Assembly: GCF_003951285.1 (NCBI RefSeq)
Contig: NZ_RXFQ01000030.1
Span: 1 to 37,083 of the forward strand
Direction: 5' to 3'
Source of the DNA: Variovorax beijingensis
Lineage (GTDB): Bacteria > Pseudomonadota > Gammaproteobacteria > Burkholderiales > Burkholderiaceae_C
DNA length: 37,083 nucleotides
How positions within the stretch are numbered: position 1 is the first letter of the stretch; each line of letters starts with the position of its first letter. The position numbers and the translations under genes are program-made. Of this stretch, positions 16,426 through 24,306 are shown piece after piece. Below the pieces are notes generated by a model that was not told the DNA's origin, made no database searches, and saw nothing but the letters and a program-made list of their open reading frames with translations.

Positions 16426-17436
16426 ATGACCGACGTCAGAACCTCCCTTCCAAGTTCAATGCAAGCCATCGTCGCCCGGGAGCCCGGCGATGCCAGCGTG
16501 CTGGTGCTGGCCGAGCGCCCCATGCCCGTCCCCGGCGCCGGCGAAGTCCTGCTGCGCGTGCTCGCCGCCGGCATCAACCGGCCCGATGTCATGCAGCGCC
16601 AGGGCATCGCCAGGCCCGCGCCCGGCATCACCGACGTCCTCGGACTGGAGGTGTGCGGCGAGGTGGTCGCCTGCGGCCCGGGTGCCGACAGCGCGCTGGT
16701 GGGCCAGCGGCTCATGAGCCTGGTGCCCGGTGGGGGCTATGCGCCGTGGTGCACGGCGTCGGTCGATCATTCCTTCGTGGTGCCGGCCCCTCTGTCCGAC
16801 ATCGAGGCCGCGGCCTTGCCCGAAGGACTCTTCACCGTCTGGCACAACCTGTTCGAACTCGGGCGTCTGGCGATGGGCGAGACGGTGCTGATCCACGGCG
16901 CCGCGGGCGGCATCGGCACCCTGGCGATCCAGATGGCCCATGCGGCCGGCTGCACGGTCATCGTGACCGACAACGATGAAGCCCGGTTCCCCGAACTGGA
17001 GGCCCTCGGCGCCGATCTGGCGATCTGCTGGCCCACCACCGACTTCACCCAGGCCTGCCTGGACTACACCGCGGGGCGTGGCGTGGACGTGGTGCTCGAC
17101 ATCGTCGGCGGCGACTATGTGCGCCGCAATCTTCAAGCCATGGCTTTCGGCGGACGGCATGTCAGCCTGTCCTTCATGCAGGGCTCGGCAGTCAGCATCG
17201 AACTGCTGACGCTGATGCAGCGCCAGCTGAGCCTGCACTCCTCCACCATGCGTCCGCAAAGCCACGCCGAAAAGGCCCGCATGGCCAAGGGCCTGGCCCA
17301 CCACGTGATGCCGCTGCTGAAGAGCCGGCGGATCACGCCGCGCATCCACGCCACTTTTCCGGTCGGCGAGGCCGCGGCATCGCATGCCATGCTGGAAAGC
17401 GGCAAGGTGTTCGGCAAGCTGGTGCTGGTGCCCTGA
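16426..17436 (+). CDS. MDR-family NADPH:quinone oxidoreductase (PIG3-like)
   Basis: The 336-residue protein is a zinc-independent medium-chain dehydrogenase/reductase. The N-terminal GroES-like domain includes AAGINRPDVMQRQG. The nucleotide-binding domain has HGAAGGIGTLAIQMA, and the PEGLFTVWHNLFELG segment is typical of the TP53I3/PIG3 group. It lacks the cysteine/histidine pattern of zinc alcohol dehydrogenases. It probably reduces quinones or enoyl-type carbonyls with NADPH in the cytoplasm. It lies 17 bp after the ATPase gene, and its stop overlaps the GST start (TGATG). Its role in the pathway is uncertain. Confidence 0.87.
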   Translation: MTDVRTSLPSSMQAIVAREPGDASVLVLAERPMPVPGAGEVLLRVLAAGINRPDVMQRQGIARPAPGITDVLGLEVCGEVVACGPGADSALVGQRLMSLVPGGGYAPWCTASVDHSFVVPAPLSDIEAAALPEGLFTVWHNLFELGRLAMGETVLIHGAAGGIGTLAIQMAHAAGCTVIVTDNDEARFPELEALGADLAICWPTTDFTQACLDYTAGRGVDVVLDIVGGDYVRRNLQAMAFGGRHVSLSFMQGSAVSIELLTLMQRQLSLHSSTMRPQSHAEKARMAKGLAHHVMPLLKSRRITPRIHATFPVGEAAASHAMLESGKVFGKLVLVP

Positions 17437-18056
17437 TGATGAAACTCCTCTTCGCTCCGACATCGCCCTTCGTGCGAAAGGTCATGGTGTGCGCGCATCT
17501 GACCGGACAGGCCGATAAAATCCAGCTCCTGGACAGCGCCGCTCATCCGGTTCGACGCGACCCGCGCATCGCGGCTCACAACCCGCTCGCCAAGGTGCCG
17601 ACCCTGATCCTGCAAGACGGCCAGGTCCTCTACGACAGCCGGGTGATCTGCGAGTACCTGGCCAGCCAGGCGGACGCGGGGACGATATTTCCCGCGTCCG
17701 GCGCCGATCGATGGACAGCGCTCAGCCGCCAGGCGCTGGGCGATGGCCTGCTCGACGCCGCGCTGCTGGCGCGCTACGAGCTGACGGCGCGTCCCCCCGA
17801 ATTCCAGTGGCCCACCTGGCGCGAGGCCCTGTTGACCAAAGTCACGGCCTGCCTCGCCTCGATCGAAACCATCGCATCCGGGCTGGCCCACGACAAGCCC
17901 ACCATCGGCGAGATCACCATCGGCTGCGCATTGGGGTATCTGGACTTCCGATTTCCCGAACTGAACTGGCGCGCGAAATGCGGCATCGCCGCCCGTTGGA
18001 ACGAAGCTTTCCAGAGCCTGCCCGCCATGCAGGCCACCCAACCCTACGAAGCTTGA
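17436..18056 (+). CDS. Glutathione S-transferase family protein
   Basis: The 206-residue protein has the GST layout. A thioredoxin-like N-terminal domain contains the catalytic-region TSPFVRKV serine and the glutathione-binding NPLAKVPTL and YDSRVICEYL segments. An all-helical C-terminal domain follows. The first base of its ATG is the last base of the preceding stop, and a second ATG follows directly, so the start is 17436 or 17439. It may detoxify an electrophilic intermediate or act as an isomerase in the operon. Family is secure, role is not. Confidence 0.9.
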   Translation: MMKLLFAPTSPFVRKVMVCAHLTGQADKIQLLDSAAHPVRRDPRIAAHNPLAKVPTLILQDGQVLYDSRVICEYLASQADAGTIFPASGADRWTALSRQALGDGLLDAALLARYELTARPPEFQWPTWREALLTKVTACLASIETIASGLAHDKPTIGEITIGCALGYLDFRFPELNWRAKCGIAARWNEAFQSLPAMQATQPYEA

Positions 18057-18062
18057 GAAACG

Positions 18063-18536
18063 ATGACCGAAACCTCGAATCCTCCCATCTCCGTCTGGTT
18101 CCTGAACGGCCCCAACGCCAACCTCTATGGCCTGGACTCCAACAAGAACTACGGCACGGACAGTTTCCCCGTCCTGCAGTCGCGCTGCGAGCAAAAGGCC
18201 GCCTCGCTGGACGTCCGCCTGCGTTTTCTGCAGTCGAACCATGAAGGACAGCTGATCGACTGGATCCAGGAAGCCCGCGGTGTCGCGGACGGCATCGTCA
18301 TCAATGCGGCCGGTTTGACCTACACGTCCATCCCCATCCTGGATGCCCTGCTGTCTTTTCCAGGGAAGATCATCGAAGCCCACATGAGCAATATCTGGAA
18401 GCGCGAGCCCTTCCGCCATCACTCCTACATATCCAAGGTGGCGGATGGTGTCATTGCCGGACTCGGCGGGGACGGCTACGAGCTCGCCATCGAGGCCGTC
18501 GCGCGCCTGGTGCGAAAGAACAAACAGGTTTCCTGA
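18063..18536 (+). CDS. AroQ-like (type II dehydroquinase) paralogue lacking the catalytic arginine
   Basis: The 157-residue protein aligns over its whole length with type II 3-dehydroquinate dehydratase: LNGPNANLYG (14-23), NAAGLTYTS (81-89), EAHMSNIWKREPFRHHS (105-121) and GLGGDGYELA. The catalytic tyrosine (Tyr30), histidine (His107) and substrate-binding Asn81 and Arg118 are present. In the flexible lid loop, where the family has G-x-R-E/Q-P-x-x-Y, this protein reads G-L-D-S-N-K-N-Y. Asp25 therefore stands where the essential lid arginine should be, with spacing unchanged. It is embedded in a catabolic operon, 6 bp after the GST and 2 bp before the GhrA-like gene. It is probably a repurposed lyase or binding protein rather than the shikimate-pathway enzyme. 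Confidence 0.82.
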   Translation: MTETSNPPISVWFLNGPNANLYGLDSNKNYGTDSFPVLQSRCEQKAASLDVRLRFLQSNHEGQLIDWIQEARGVADGIVINAAGLTYTSIPILDALLSFPGKIIEAHMSNIWKREPFRHHSYISKVADGVIAGLGGDGYELAIEAVARLVRKNKQVS

Positions 18537-18554
18537 AGATGACGTTTCCTGAAG
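18528..18554. repeat. 11-bp direct repeat across the AroQ-like/GhrA-like junction
   Basis: GTTTCCTGAAG occurs at 18528-18538 and again at 18544-18554, a 16-bp period. The first copy contains the AroQ-like stop codon; the second codes residues 2-5 of the next protein. It looks like a short tandem duplication that separates the two reading frames. Confidence 0.6.
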
Positions 18555-19495
18555 CAGCGGCTGTCGGCACCTTGGCCTTCTATAGCGACTTCGACGATTT
18601 CCAGACCTGGAAGAAGGCGCTTCAGACCCAGCTTCCGGCACTCCAGGTGATCCACGCAAGCCAGACCGAGCGGCCGGAAGAGATCGACTACGCCATGGTC
18701 TGGAAACCCCCGCAGGGCATTTTCGAACGGATGACGAATCTGCGGCTGATCATCAACCTGGGCGCCGGAGTCGACTCGCTGGTGGGGCGCGACGACCTCC
18801 CAGGGAACATTCCCATCACCCGGATTACCGATCCGCAGATGTCGCGGATGATGGCCGGGTATGTCCTGTTCGCGGTGCTCCGGCACGCCCGGGATATTCC
18901 GTTCTTCGAGCAGGCCCAGCGCTCAGGCCAGTGGACCTATCGCCACCCGCGTTCGCCGGAGGAAATGACCGTTGCGGTGCTGGGACTGGGGCATCTGGGA
19001 GCCAGGGCAGCGCATGAAATTCAACGCCAGGGATTCAGGACGCTGGGTTGGTCGCGCAGCCTTGCGCAGATCGATGGCGTGGAGTGTTCGGCCGGCATGG
19101 AGACGCTCGATTCCGTGATTGGCCAAGCGGACATCGTCGTCCTGATGCTGCCGCTCACGCCGCAGACAAGGCAGCTCTTCGATCGCGCCCGCCTCCAAAA
19201 ATTGCGGCCCGGCGCTGCATTCGTCAACGTCGCCAGGGGCGCCCTGGTGGATCAGGCCGCGTTGACGGAGCTCCTCCAGAGTGGCCACATCGGCGCGGCA
19301 ACGCTGGATGTCTTCGAGCGCGAACCCCTGCCGGCCGGAGATGCGCTGTGGGGCATGCCCAACGTGCTCATCACCCCGCACCTTGCATCGGTGGCCATTC
19401 CATCATCCTCGGCCAGGCAGATCGCGGCCAACATCCTTCGCGTCTCAGCCGGCGAATTGCCGGACAACATCGTCGAGCCATCCCGCGGATATTGA
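18539..19495 (+). CDS. D-2-hydroxyacid dehydrogenase, GhrA-like (glyoxylate/hydroxypyruvate reductase A type)
   Basis: The 318-residue protein has the NAD(P)-binding GLGHLG at residues 149-154. It also has the catalytic triad of the D-isomer-specific family: Arg233 in NVARGALVD, Glu262 in FEREPLP and His281 in TPHLAS. INLGAGVDSL near residue 72 and WTYRHPRSPEE fit the GhrA branch. It reduces 2-oxo acids such as glyoxylate or hydroxypyruvate with NADPH, or runs in reverse. It is the last gene of the ATPase operon and chemically complements the FMN hydroxy-acid oxidase at 12595. It ends 10 bp from the converging SDR gene. Confidence 0.9.
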   Translation: MTFPEAAAVGTLAFYSDFDDFQTWKKALQTQLPALQVIHASQTERPEEIDYAMVWKPPQGIFERMTNLRLIINLGAGVDSLVGRDDLPGNIPITRITDPQMSRMMAGYVLFAVLRHARDIPFFEQAQRSGQWTYRHPRSPEEMTVAVLGLGHLGARAAHEIQRQGFRTLGWSRSLAQIDGVECSAGMETLDSVIGQADIVVLMLPLTPQTRQLFDRARLQKLRPGAAFVNVARGALVDQAALTELLQSGHIGAATLDVFEREPLPAGDALWGMPNVLITPHLASVAIPSSSARQIAANILRVSAGELPDNIVEPSRGY

Positions 19496-19505
19496 CGGGC
19501 GTCTT

Positions 19506-20321
19506 TCAGGCGTGGCCGGCGGGAGGCACGGGCATGCCCCGGCGCAGGGTCGGCAGGCCGACGCCGGCGGCATCGAAGCCGCCATCGACGGCCAGCACCT
19601 GGCCGTTGATGAAGCTGGCCTCGTCGCTGCACAGGAAGCCCACGGCATTGGCCATTTCCTCCGGCGTGCCGTAGCGGCCGAGCGGAATGGTGTCGTAGTA
19701 GTCGGAGCGGATCGCCACGCTGTGCACGAGCTTGGCCATCTCGGTTTCCACCGGTCCCGGCGCGATCACGTTCACGCGCACGCCGGCGTTGCCCAGTTCC
19801 ACCGCATGCTGCCTGGTCAGGTGGATGAGCGCCGCCTTGCTGGTGCCGTAGGCCACCCGCAGCGTGCTGGCGCGCAGGCCGGAGATCGAGGCGATGTTCA
19901 CCACCGCGCCGCTCCCGCGTTCGACCATCAGCGCGCCGAAGGCCTGCGTGCACAGGAACGCGCCGTCCAGGTTGGTGCCGAGCACGGTGCGCCATTCCTC
20001 GAAGGAAGTCTGGAGCACCGGCTTGAACACCGCCACGCCGGCGTTGTTGACCAGCGCATCGACGTGGCCGAAGCGCTCCATCACAGCCTTCGCGGCGCTG
20101 TCCACCTGCGACGGCTGCGATACGTCGCAGTGCAGGCCGAGCAGCTTCGCAGGCTGCGCGAGTTCGGCCACCGCCAGGTCGAGCGTGGCGCCGTCGATGT
20201 CAAGCAGCGCGACGCTGTAGCCATGCGCCAGGAACCAGCGCCCGATGGCCAGGCCGATGCCGCGCGCGCCCCCGGTGACGACGGCGACGCGGGAAGAAGA
20301 TGGAGTGGGGAGATCGGTCAT
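19506..20321 (-). CDS. Short-chain dehydrogenase/reductase
   Basis: The 271-residue classical SDR has the cofactor motif TGGARGIG (16-23), NNAG, the catalytic Ser in NIASISG and Tyr-x-x-x-Lys in YGTSK. It also has the late VIAPGPVETEM and VDGGF segments. LLDIDG after the second strand places an aspartate where NAD(H)-preferring SDRs have one. I chose the ATG at 20321; the frame opens at a TTG at 20342, and neither has a clear ribosome-binding site. It diverges from a LysR regulator, its likely controller. Substrate not predictable. Confidence 0.9.
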   Translation of the reverse strand: MTDLPTPSSSRVAVVTGGARGIGLAIGRWFLAHGYSVALLDIDGATLDLAVAELAQPAKLLGLHCDVSQPSQVDSAAKAVMERFGHVDALVNNAGVAVFKPVLQTSFEEWRTVLGTNLDGAFLCTQAFGALMVERGSGAVVNIASISGLRASTLRVAYGTSKAALIHLTRQHAVELGNAGVRVNVIAPGPVETEMAKLVHSVAIRSDYYDTIPLGRYGTPEEMANAVGFLCSDEASFINGQVLAVDGGFDAAGVGLPTLRRGMPVPPAGHA

Positions 20322-20351
20322 TGATTGGAGTTGCTGCAGCAAAGCAAAGTC

Positions 20352-20395
20352 TAGAACTCGACATCGATAGCAACAAATTTAGAATTCGTATCGAT
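20352..20395. promoter_or_regulatory. Repeated LysR-type sites between SDR and LysR genes
   Basis: TAGAACTCG (20352-20360) and TAGAATTCG (20380-20388) are direct repeats with one difference. Each is followed closely by ATCGAT (20363-20368 and 20390-20395). ATCGATA/TATCGAT also makes an inverted repeat with 7-bp arms and a 19-bp gap. This AT-rich block lies 19-63 bp before the LysR start and 31-74 bp before the SDR start, the right place for autoregulation and target control by the LysR protein. Confidence 0.5.
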
Positions 20396-20414
20396 CAATA
20401 CAAAATTCAGATAG

Positions 20415-21299
20415 ATGGAAATCCGCCACCTCCGCTGCCTTATCGCCGTGGCCGAAGAGCTGCACTTCGGGCGCGCGGCGCAGCGCCTGAACCTGTCGCA
20501 GCCGCCGGTGAGCCTCGCGATCAAGGAGATGGAGGAAGAACTCGGCGTCACGCTGTTCGAGCGCACCTCGCGTCGCATCGCGATCACGCGCGCGGGGGAC
20601 GAAGCGCTTCGCGACGCGCGCGCCGTGCTGCTCGGCATGGACACGCTGCGTCGGCGCGCGCAAGAGGCCGCAGCCGGGCTCATGGGATCGATCTCGATCG
20701 GCTTCATCAGCCTGCCGGCCTACTCCTTCCTGCCGCGTGTGCTGAGGCAGTTCTCGGACGAGAACGAGCGCGCCGAGATCGCGCTGTGGGAGGGCACGAC
20801 CGACCAGATCATCGGCGACGTCGAATCGGGCCGGCTCGACGTGGGCCTGGTGCTGCAGCCCTCCAGCATGCCCGCCTCGCTGGGCTCGCGGCTGGTGCAG
20901 AAGGACGCGCTGATCCTCGCGATGCCCGAGGCGCATCCGCTGGCGCGGCCCGGCAGCATTGCGCTCGAGAAGTTCTCGGGCGAGCGCTTCCTGGGCTTCG
21001 AGCGGCACTTCGGGCCGCAGGTGTTCGATGCGATCGTGGCCACCTGCATGCGGCGCGGCTTCAGCCCGCGCCTGTTTCCGGCGCGCCAGATGCACACCAT
21101 CGTGAGCCTGGTCTCCGGCGGGCTGGGCGTGGCGCTGGTGCCGGCCTGCGTCAAGGCGCTGCACCGCGAGGGCGTGGCGTACCGCTCGCTCAAGGGCGAG
21201 AAGACCTACATCGACACCTTGGCGGTATGGCGCAAGGCGGACGATTCGCCGCTGGTGCGCGCACTGCTCGCGCTGCTGCCGACGCTCGGCAGCGTCTGA
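20415..21299 (+). CDS. LysR-type transcriptional regulator
   Basis: The 294-residue protein has the N-terminal winged helix-turn-helix (MEIRHLRCLIAVAEELHFGR, then QRLNLSQPPVSLAIKEMEEE and LFERTSRR). The effector domain contains VSGGLGVALVPACV, as in the BenM/CatM-like group that responds to small organic acids. It diverges from the SDR gene, with repeated motifs in the 93 bp between them. Family is certain; inducer unknown. Confidence 0.93.
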   Translation: MEIRHLRCLIAVAEELHFGRAAQRLNLSQPPVSLAIKEMEEELGVTLFERTSRRIAITRAGDEALRDARAVLLGMDTLRRRAQEAAAGLMGSISIGFISLPAYSFLPRVLRQFSDENERAEIALWEGTTDQIIGDVESGRLDVGLVLQPSSMPASLGSRLVQKDALILAMPEAHPLARPGSIALEKFSGERFLGFERHFGPQVFDAIVATCMRRGFSPRLFPARQMHTIVSLVSGGLGVALVPACVKALHREGVAYRSLKGEKTYIDTLAVWRKADDSPLVRALLALLPTLGSV

Positions 21300-21385
21300 G
21301 GGCGCCCCCCGGCCGGCGTACGGGTGCACGTCGAAGGCACGCATCACGAATGCGGCAACGGAAGTGGTGGTTTCGTTTGTTATTG

Positions 21386-21404
21386 CGAATGCAATATCAT
21401 TAAC
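21386..21404 (+). promoter_or_regulatory. Fur-box-like site upstream of the TonB-dependent receptor
   Basis: CGAATGCAATATCATTAAC matches the classical 19-bp Fur consensus at 10 positions, best in the ATCATTA half. It lies about 60-80 bp before the receptor start, and a TATCAT hexamer (21395-21400) inside it could be the -10 element. Iron repression is therefore plausible but the match is imperfect. Confidence 0.4.
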
Positions 21405-21464
21405 AATTCCCAAGACTTCAGCCACCACTCCGTGCCGCCGCCCGGCCCGGGGTTCCTCCCATTC

Positions 21465-23555
21465 ATGAACGCGCTCGCAAACTTCACACGTCGGCTCCCC
21501 TCCTCCCTCACGCTGATTGCCGGTGTCGCCTGCACAGGGGCCGCGGCCGCGCAGCCTTCGGTCCAGACGCTCGGCGAGGTCAGCGTGACCGCGAACGACG
21601 AGGCTGCCGAGCGCCAGCACAGGCGCACGGCGGTCACCAGCGACAGCACCGGCCTGCCCTCTGGCCTGAGCGTGATCACGGCCGAGGAGATCGGCACGCT
21701 CAACGTGGGGCGCGACATCTCCAACGTCTTCAGGCGCGTGCCCGGTGTGGTGGCCAACAACATCGACCAGGGCGACACCGGCAACGGCTTTCGCATGCGG
21801 GGCTTCGCCACCCAGGGCACGCACGGCGCGGACACCGCGGTCTATGTGGACGGCGTGCCGCAGAACATGCCTTCGAGCCAGGCGGGCGCCGGACATGGGC
21901 CGGCGTACCTGGAATGGATCACCCCGGACATGATCGGACGCATCGACGTCATCAAGGGACCGATCTCCGCGCTCTACGGCGACCAGAACCGCGCCGGCGC
22001 GGTCAACCTGGCGACGCAAAGCGGCCCGATCCCTTCCAGCGTGGGGCTTTCGCTCGAAAGCCATGGCGGCCGCCGAGCCTCGCTGGTGCTGTCGAACAGC
22101 TTCAACGAAGTGCAGTCGCTGCTCATCGCCGACAGCTATCGCACCGACAGCTACCGGCGCGACGGCAAGACCGCGCGCGACAACCTCTTCTGGAAACTCT
22201 CGACGCGCGTGGGAGATGGCCTCTACAGCCTGCGCATCAACCACTACAAGTCCGACGCCGTCGCGGCCGGCTATCTGTTGCTGCCGGACCTGCAGCGCGG
22301 CGCCGTCGATCCACGTTCGACCCAGTTCAACCTGCCGGGCTTCGGCAGCGGCGAGCGCACCGCGCTGGTTTTCAACCGAAGCCCGGCGGTGGGCGAGGAA
22401 GGCTGGTCCGCCACCGCGTACGCCGAGCGCTTCGAGCGCGTGCGCGGCACTGCGAGCAGCAGCGTGCAGCACACGGTGGGTTCGGACGACCGCCACTTCT
22501 ACGGCGGCCGGCTGGCGCACAACCTGGTCTTCGGCGACAAGGCATCGCTCATCTTCGGCGGCGAATTGCGCCGCGACGCCGGCGATGCCAGCCGGCGCAT
22601 CTGGCGCTCGTGGCTGCCGACCGCCAACTACGTGAACAACCAGCAGCTCGATCTGCTGACCTACGGCCTCTTTGCCCAGGGCCAGTACAGGCTGGCATCC
22701 AATTTCAAGCTGCTGGGCGGCGTGCGGCGCGACTGGTTCGACTACGACATCCAGAACCGCAAGCTGCCGGGCGCCTCCACCGTCTACAAGGACGCAGTGA
22801 CGACGCCGAAGATCGGCGCGGTCTGGGGCATCACGCCGGCACTCGAGGTGTTCGCGAACGTGGCCGAGGGCTTCCGCTCGCCGGCCGCCGAGCAGATCAG
22901 CAGCAGCGGCGCGACCGGTCCGCTGGGCGCGGCAGGAGGCACGGTGTATGGCGTTGCGCCGTCCAAGGTGAAGTCCCGCGACATCGGCTTCGCGTTCACC
23001 GCCGCACCGGGCTGGACGGCCTCGGGGGTGGCCTATCACACGCTCAACCAGGACGAGATCGTCGCGCAGCCCGACGGCTCGTACAAGTCGGTGGGCGACA
23101 CGACGCGCAAGGGCTACGAACTCGAGACGCGGCTGCGGCTCGGCTCGCGCTGGTCGGTCTACGGCAGCTATGGCCGCATTGTCGAAGCGCGCGTGAACAA
23201 CCCGCTGCCCAACACGGGCGCGCGCCTTTCGGTGCCCGAGCACCAGTTCAAGCTCGGCGCCGAATACCGGCAGCGCCTCGGGGCCGGGCGCCTCACGCTC
23301 AACGTGGACGCCTACCTGACGGCCAACAACCCCTACTACGTGGGCACGCCGCAGACACAGCTGCACATGATGCCCACCTACACGCGCTACGACCTCAAGG
23401 CCACCTACGACCGCGAGAACCTCCAGTTTTCCGTCTTCGCGATCTTCCAGCCCCATCGCTTCGCCTCCGACATTGCCTACGGTTCATCGGCCGGCTTGCT
23501 GATCTCGCCCCAGCCGCGCACCCAGGTGGGCGCGTCGGTGCGCTACTTCTTCTGA
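21465..23555 (+). CDS. TonB-dependent outer-membrane receptor (siderophore-receptor type)
   Basis: The 696-residue protein has a signal peptide (about 30 residues, ending GAAAAQ) and a TonB-box-like LGEVSVTAND. The plug domain shows VITAEEIGTLN, FRRVPGVV, RMRGF, VYVDGVPQ and RIDVIKGP-x-SALYGDQNRAGAVNL. A long beta-barrel ends in VGASVRYFF with the terminal phenylalanine required for outer-membrane assembly. The ATG at 21465 is preferred over the earlier in-frame ATG at 21324 because the signal peptide begins there. It is 10 bp upstream of a three-gene ABC-2 type transporter. Ligand is unknown; a Fur-box-like site suggests a ferric complex. Confidence 0.93.
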   Translation: MNALANFTRRLPSSLTLIAGVACTGAAAAQPSVQTLGEVSVTANDEAAERQHRRTAVTSDSTGLPSGLSVITAEEIGTLNVGRDISNVFRRVPGVVANNIDQGDTGNGFRMRGFATQGTHGADTAVYVDGVPQNMPSSQAGAGHGPAYLEWITPDMIGRIDVIKGPISALYGDQNRAGAVNLATQSGPIPSSVGLSLESHGGRRASLVLSNSFNEVQSLLIADSYRTDSYRRDGKTARDNLFWKLSTRVGDGLYSLRINHYKSDAVAAGYLLLPDLQRGAVDPRSTQFNLPGFGSGERTALVFNRSPAVGEEGWSATAYAERFERVRGTASSSVQHTVGSDDRHFYGGRLAHNLVFGDKASLIFGGELRRDAGDASRRIWRSWLPTANYVNNQQLDLLTYGLFAQGQYRLASNFKLLGGVRRDWFDYDIQNRKLPGASTVYKDAVTTPKIGAVWGITPALEVFANVAEGFRSPAAEQISSSGATGPLGAAGGTVYGVAPSKVKSRDIGFAFTAAPGWTASGVAYHTLNQDEIVAQPDGSYKSVGDTTRKGYELETRLRLGSRWSVYGSYGRIVEARVNNPLPNTGARLSVPEHQFKLGAEYRQRLGAGRLTLNVDAYLTANNPYYVGTPQTQLHMMPTYTRYDLKATYDRENLQFSVFAIFQPHRFASDIAYGSSAGLLISPQPRTQVGASVRYFF

Positions 23556-23565
23556 CGCGCGCTCC

Positions 23566-24306
23566 ATGGCACAGGAAGAAGAGATCCTTTCGCTGCGCGC
23601 GCTCACGGTCGAGCGCGGGGGCCGCCGCACCATCGACCGCCTCGACCTCGGGGTTCGCGCCGGCTGCGTCTACGCGCTGCTGGGCGGCAACGGCGCGGGC
23701 AAGACCACCACGCTGAACGTCTTCCTGGGCTTCGTGCAGCCGGCCTTCGGTGAGGTGCGGGTGGCGGGCTCCTCGCCGGTGCGCGAGGCCGCCCAGGTGC
23801 GCCGAAGGCTGGCCTACCTGCCCGAGAACGTGGCGCTCTATCCGTACCTGAGCGGCGTGGAGAACCTCCGGTATTTCTGCACCCTCGCGGACATCGCGCT
23901 CTCGCGCACTGCGGCGCGGGGGCTGCTGGAGCGGGCGGGGCTGCAGGCACCGGCGCACGACGCCAGGGTGTCCACGTATTCGAAGGGCATGCGCCAGAAA
24001 GTGGGGCTGGCCATCGCCGACGCCAAAGAGGCGCAGGCCATGCTGCTGGACGAGCCGACCTCGGGGCTTGATCCCGGGGCCGCCAACGATTTCGCGCAGC
24101 GCATCCGCGCCGCCGCCGGCAATGGCATGGCGGTGCTGATGGCCACGCACGACCTGTTCAATGCCAGGCAGGTGGCCGACCGCATCGGCATCCTGAAGGA
24201 GGGCCGGCTGGTCGCCGAATTCGATGCGCACACGGTCAACCACGGCGAGCTGGAACACGCCTACCTCGCCCACACGCGCGGCGGCGATCCGGAGGCGCAT
24301 TCGTGA
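23566..24306 (+). CDS. ABC-2 type ATP-binding protein, NosF-like
   Basis: The 246-residue ATPase has Walker A GGNGAGKTT, an LPENVALYPYLSG segment where the Q-loop belongs (the LPEN form is seen in NosF-like ATPases), the signature YSKGMRQK, Walker B MLLDEPTSGLDP and the ATHD switch. It has no C-terminal TOBE domain, so it is an exporter-type subunit. Its stop overlaps the GTG start of the first DUF3526 gene by 4 bp (GTGA). It would energise the two membrane proteins that follow. Cargo unknown. Confidence 0.9.
   Translation: MAQEEEILSLRALTVERGGRRTIDRLDLGVRAGCVYALLGGNGAGKTTTLNVFLGFVQPAFGEVRVAGSSPVREAAQVRRRLAYLPENVALYPYLSGVENLRYFCTLADIALSRTAARGLLERAGLQAPAHDARVSTYSKGMRQKVGLAIADAKEAQAMLLDEPTSGLDPGAANDFAQRIRAAAGNGMAVLMATHDLFNARQVADRIGILKEGRLVAEFDAHTVNHGELEHAYLAHTRGGDPEAHS

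Noticed and set aside
20322..20342. TTG start for the SDR gene at 20342
   Set aside because: It adds seven unconserved residues and has no ribosome-binding site; the ATG at 20321 gives a normal SDR N-terminus.
20379..23456. A 1025-codon open frame antisense to the LysR gene and TonB receptor
   Set aside because: It lies opposite two clear genes, has Arg/His/Gly/Ala-biased composition with no recognisable domain, and is explained by high third-position G+C.
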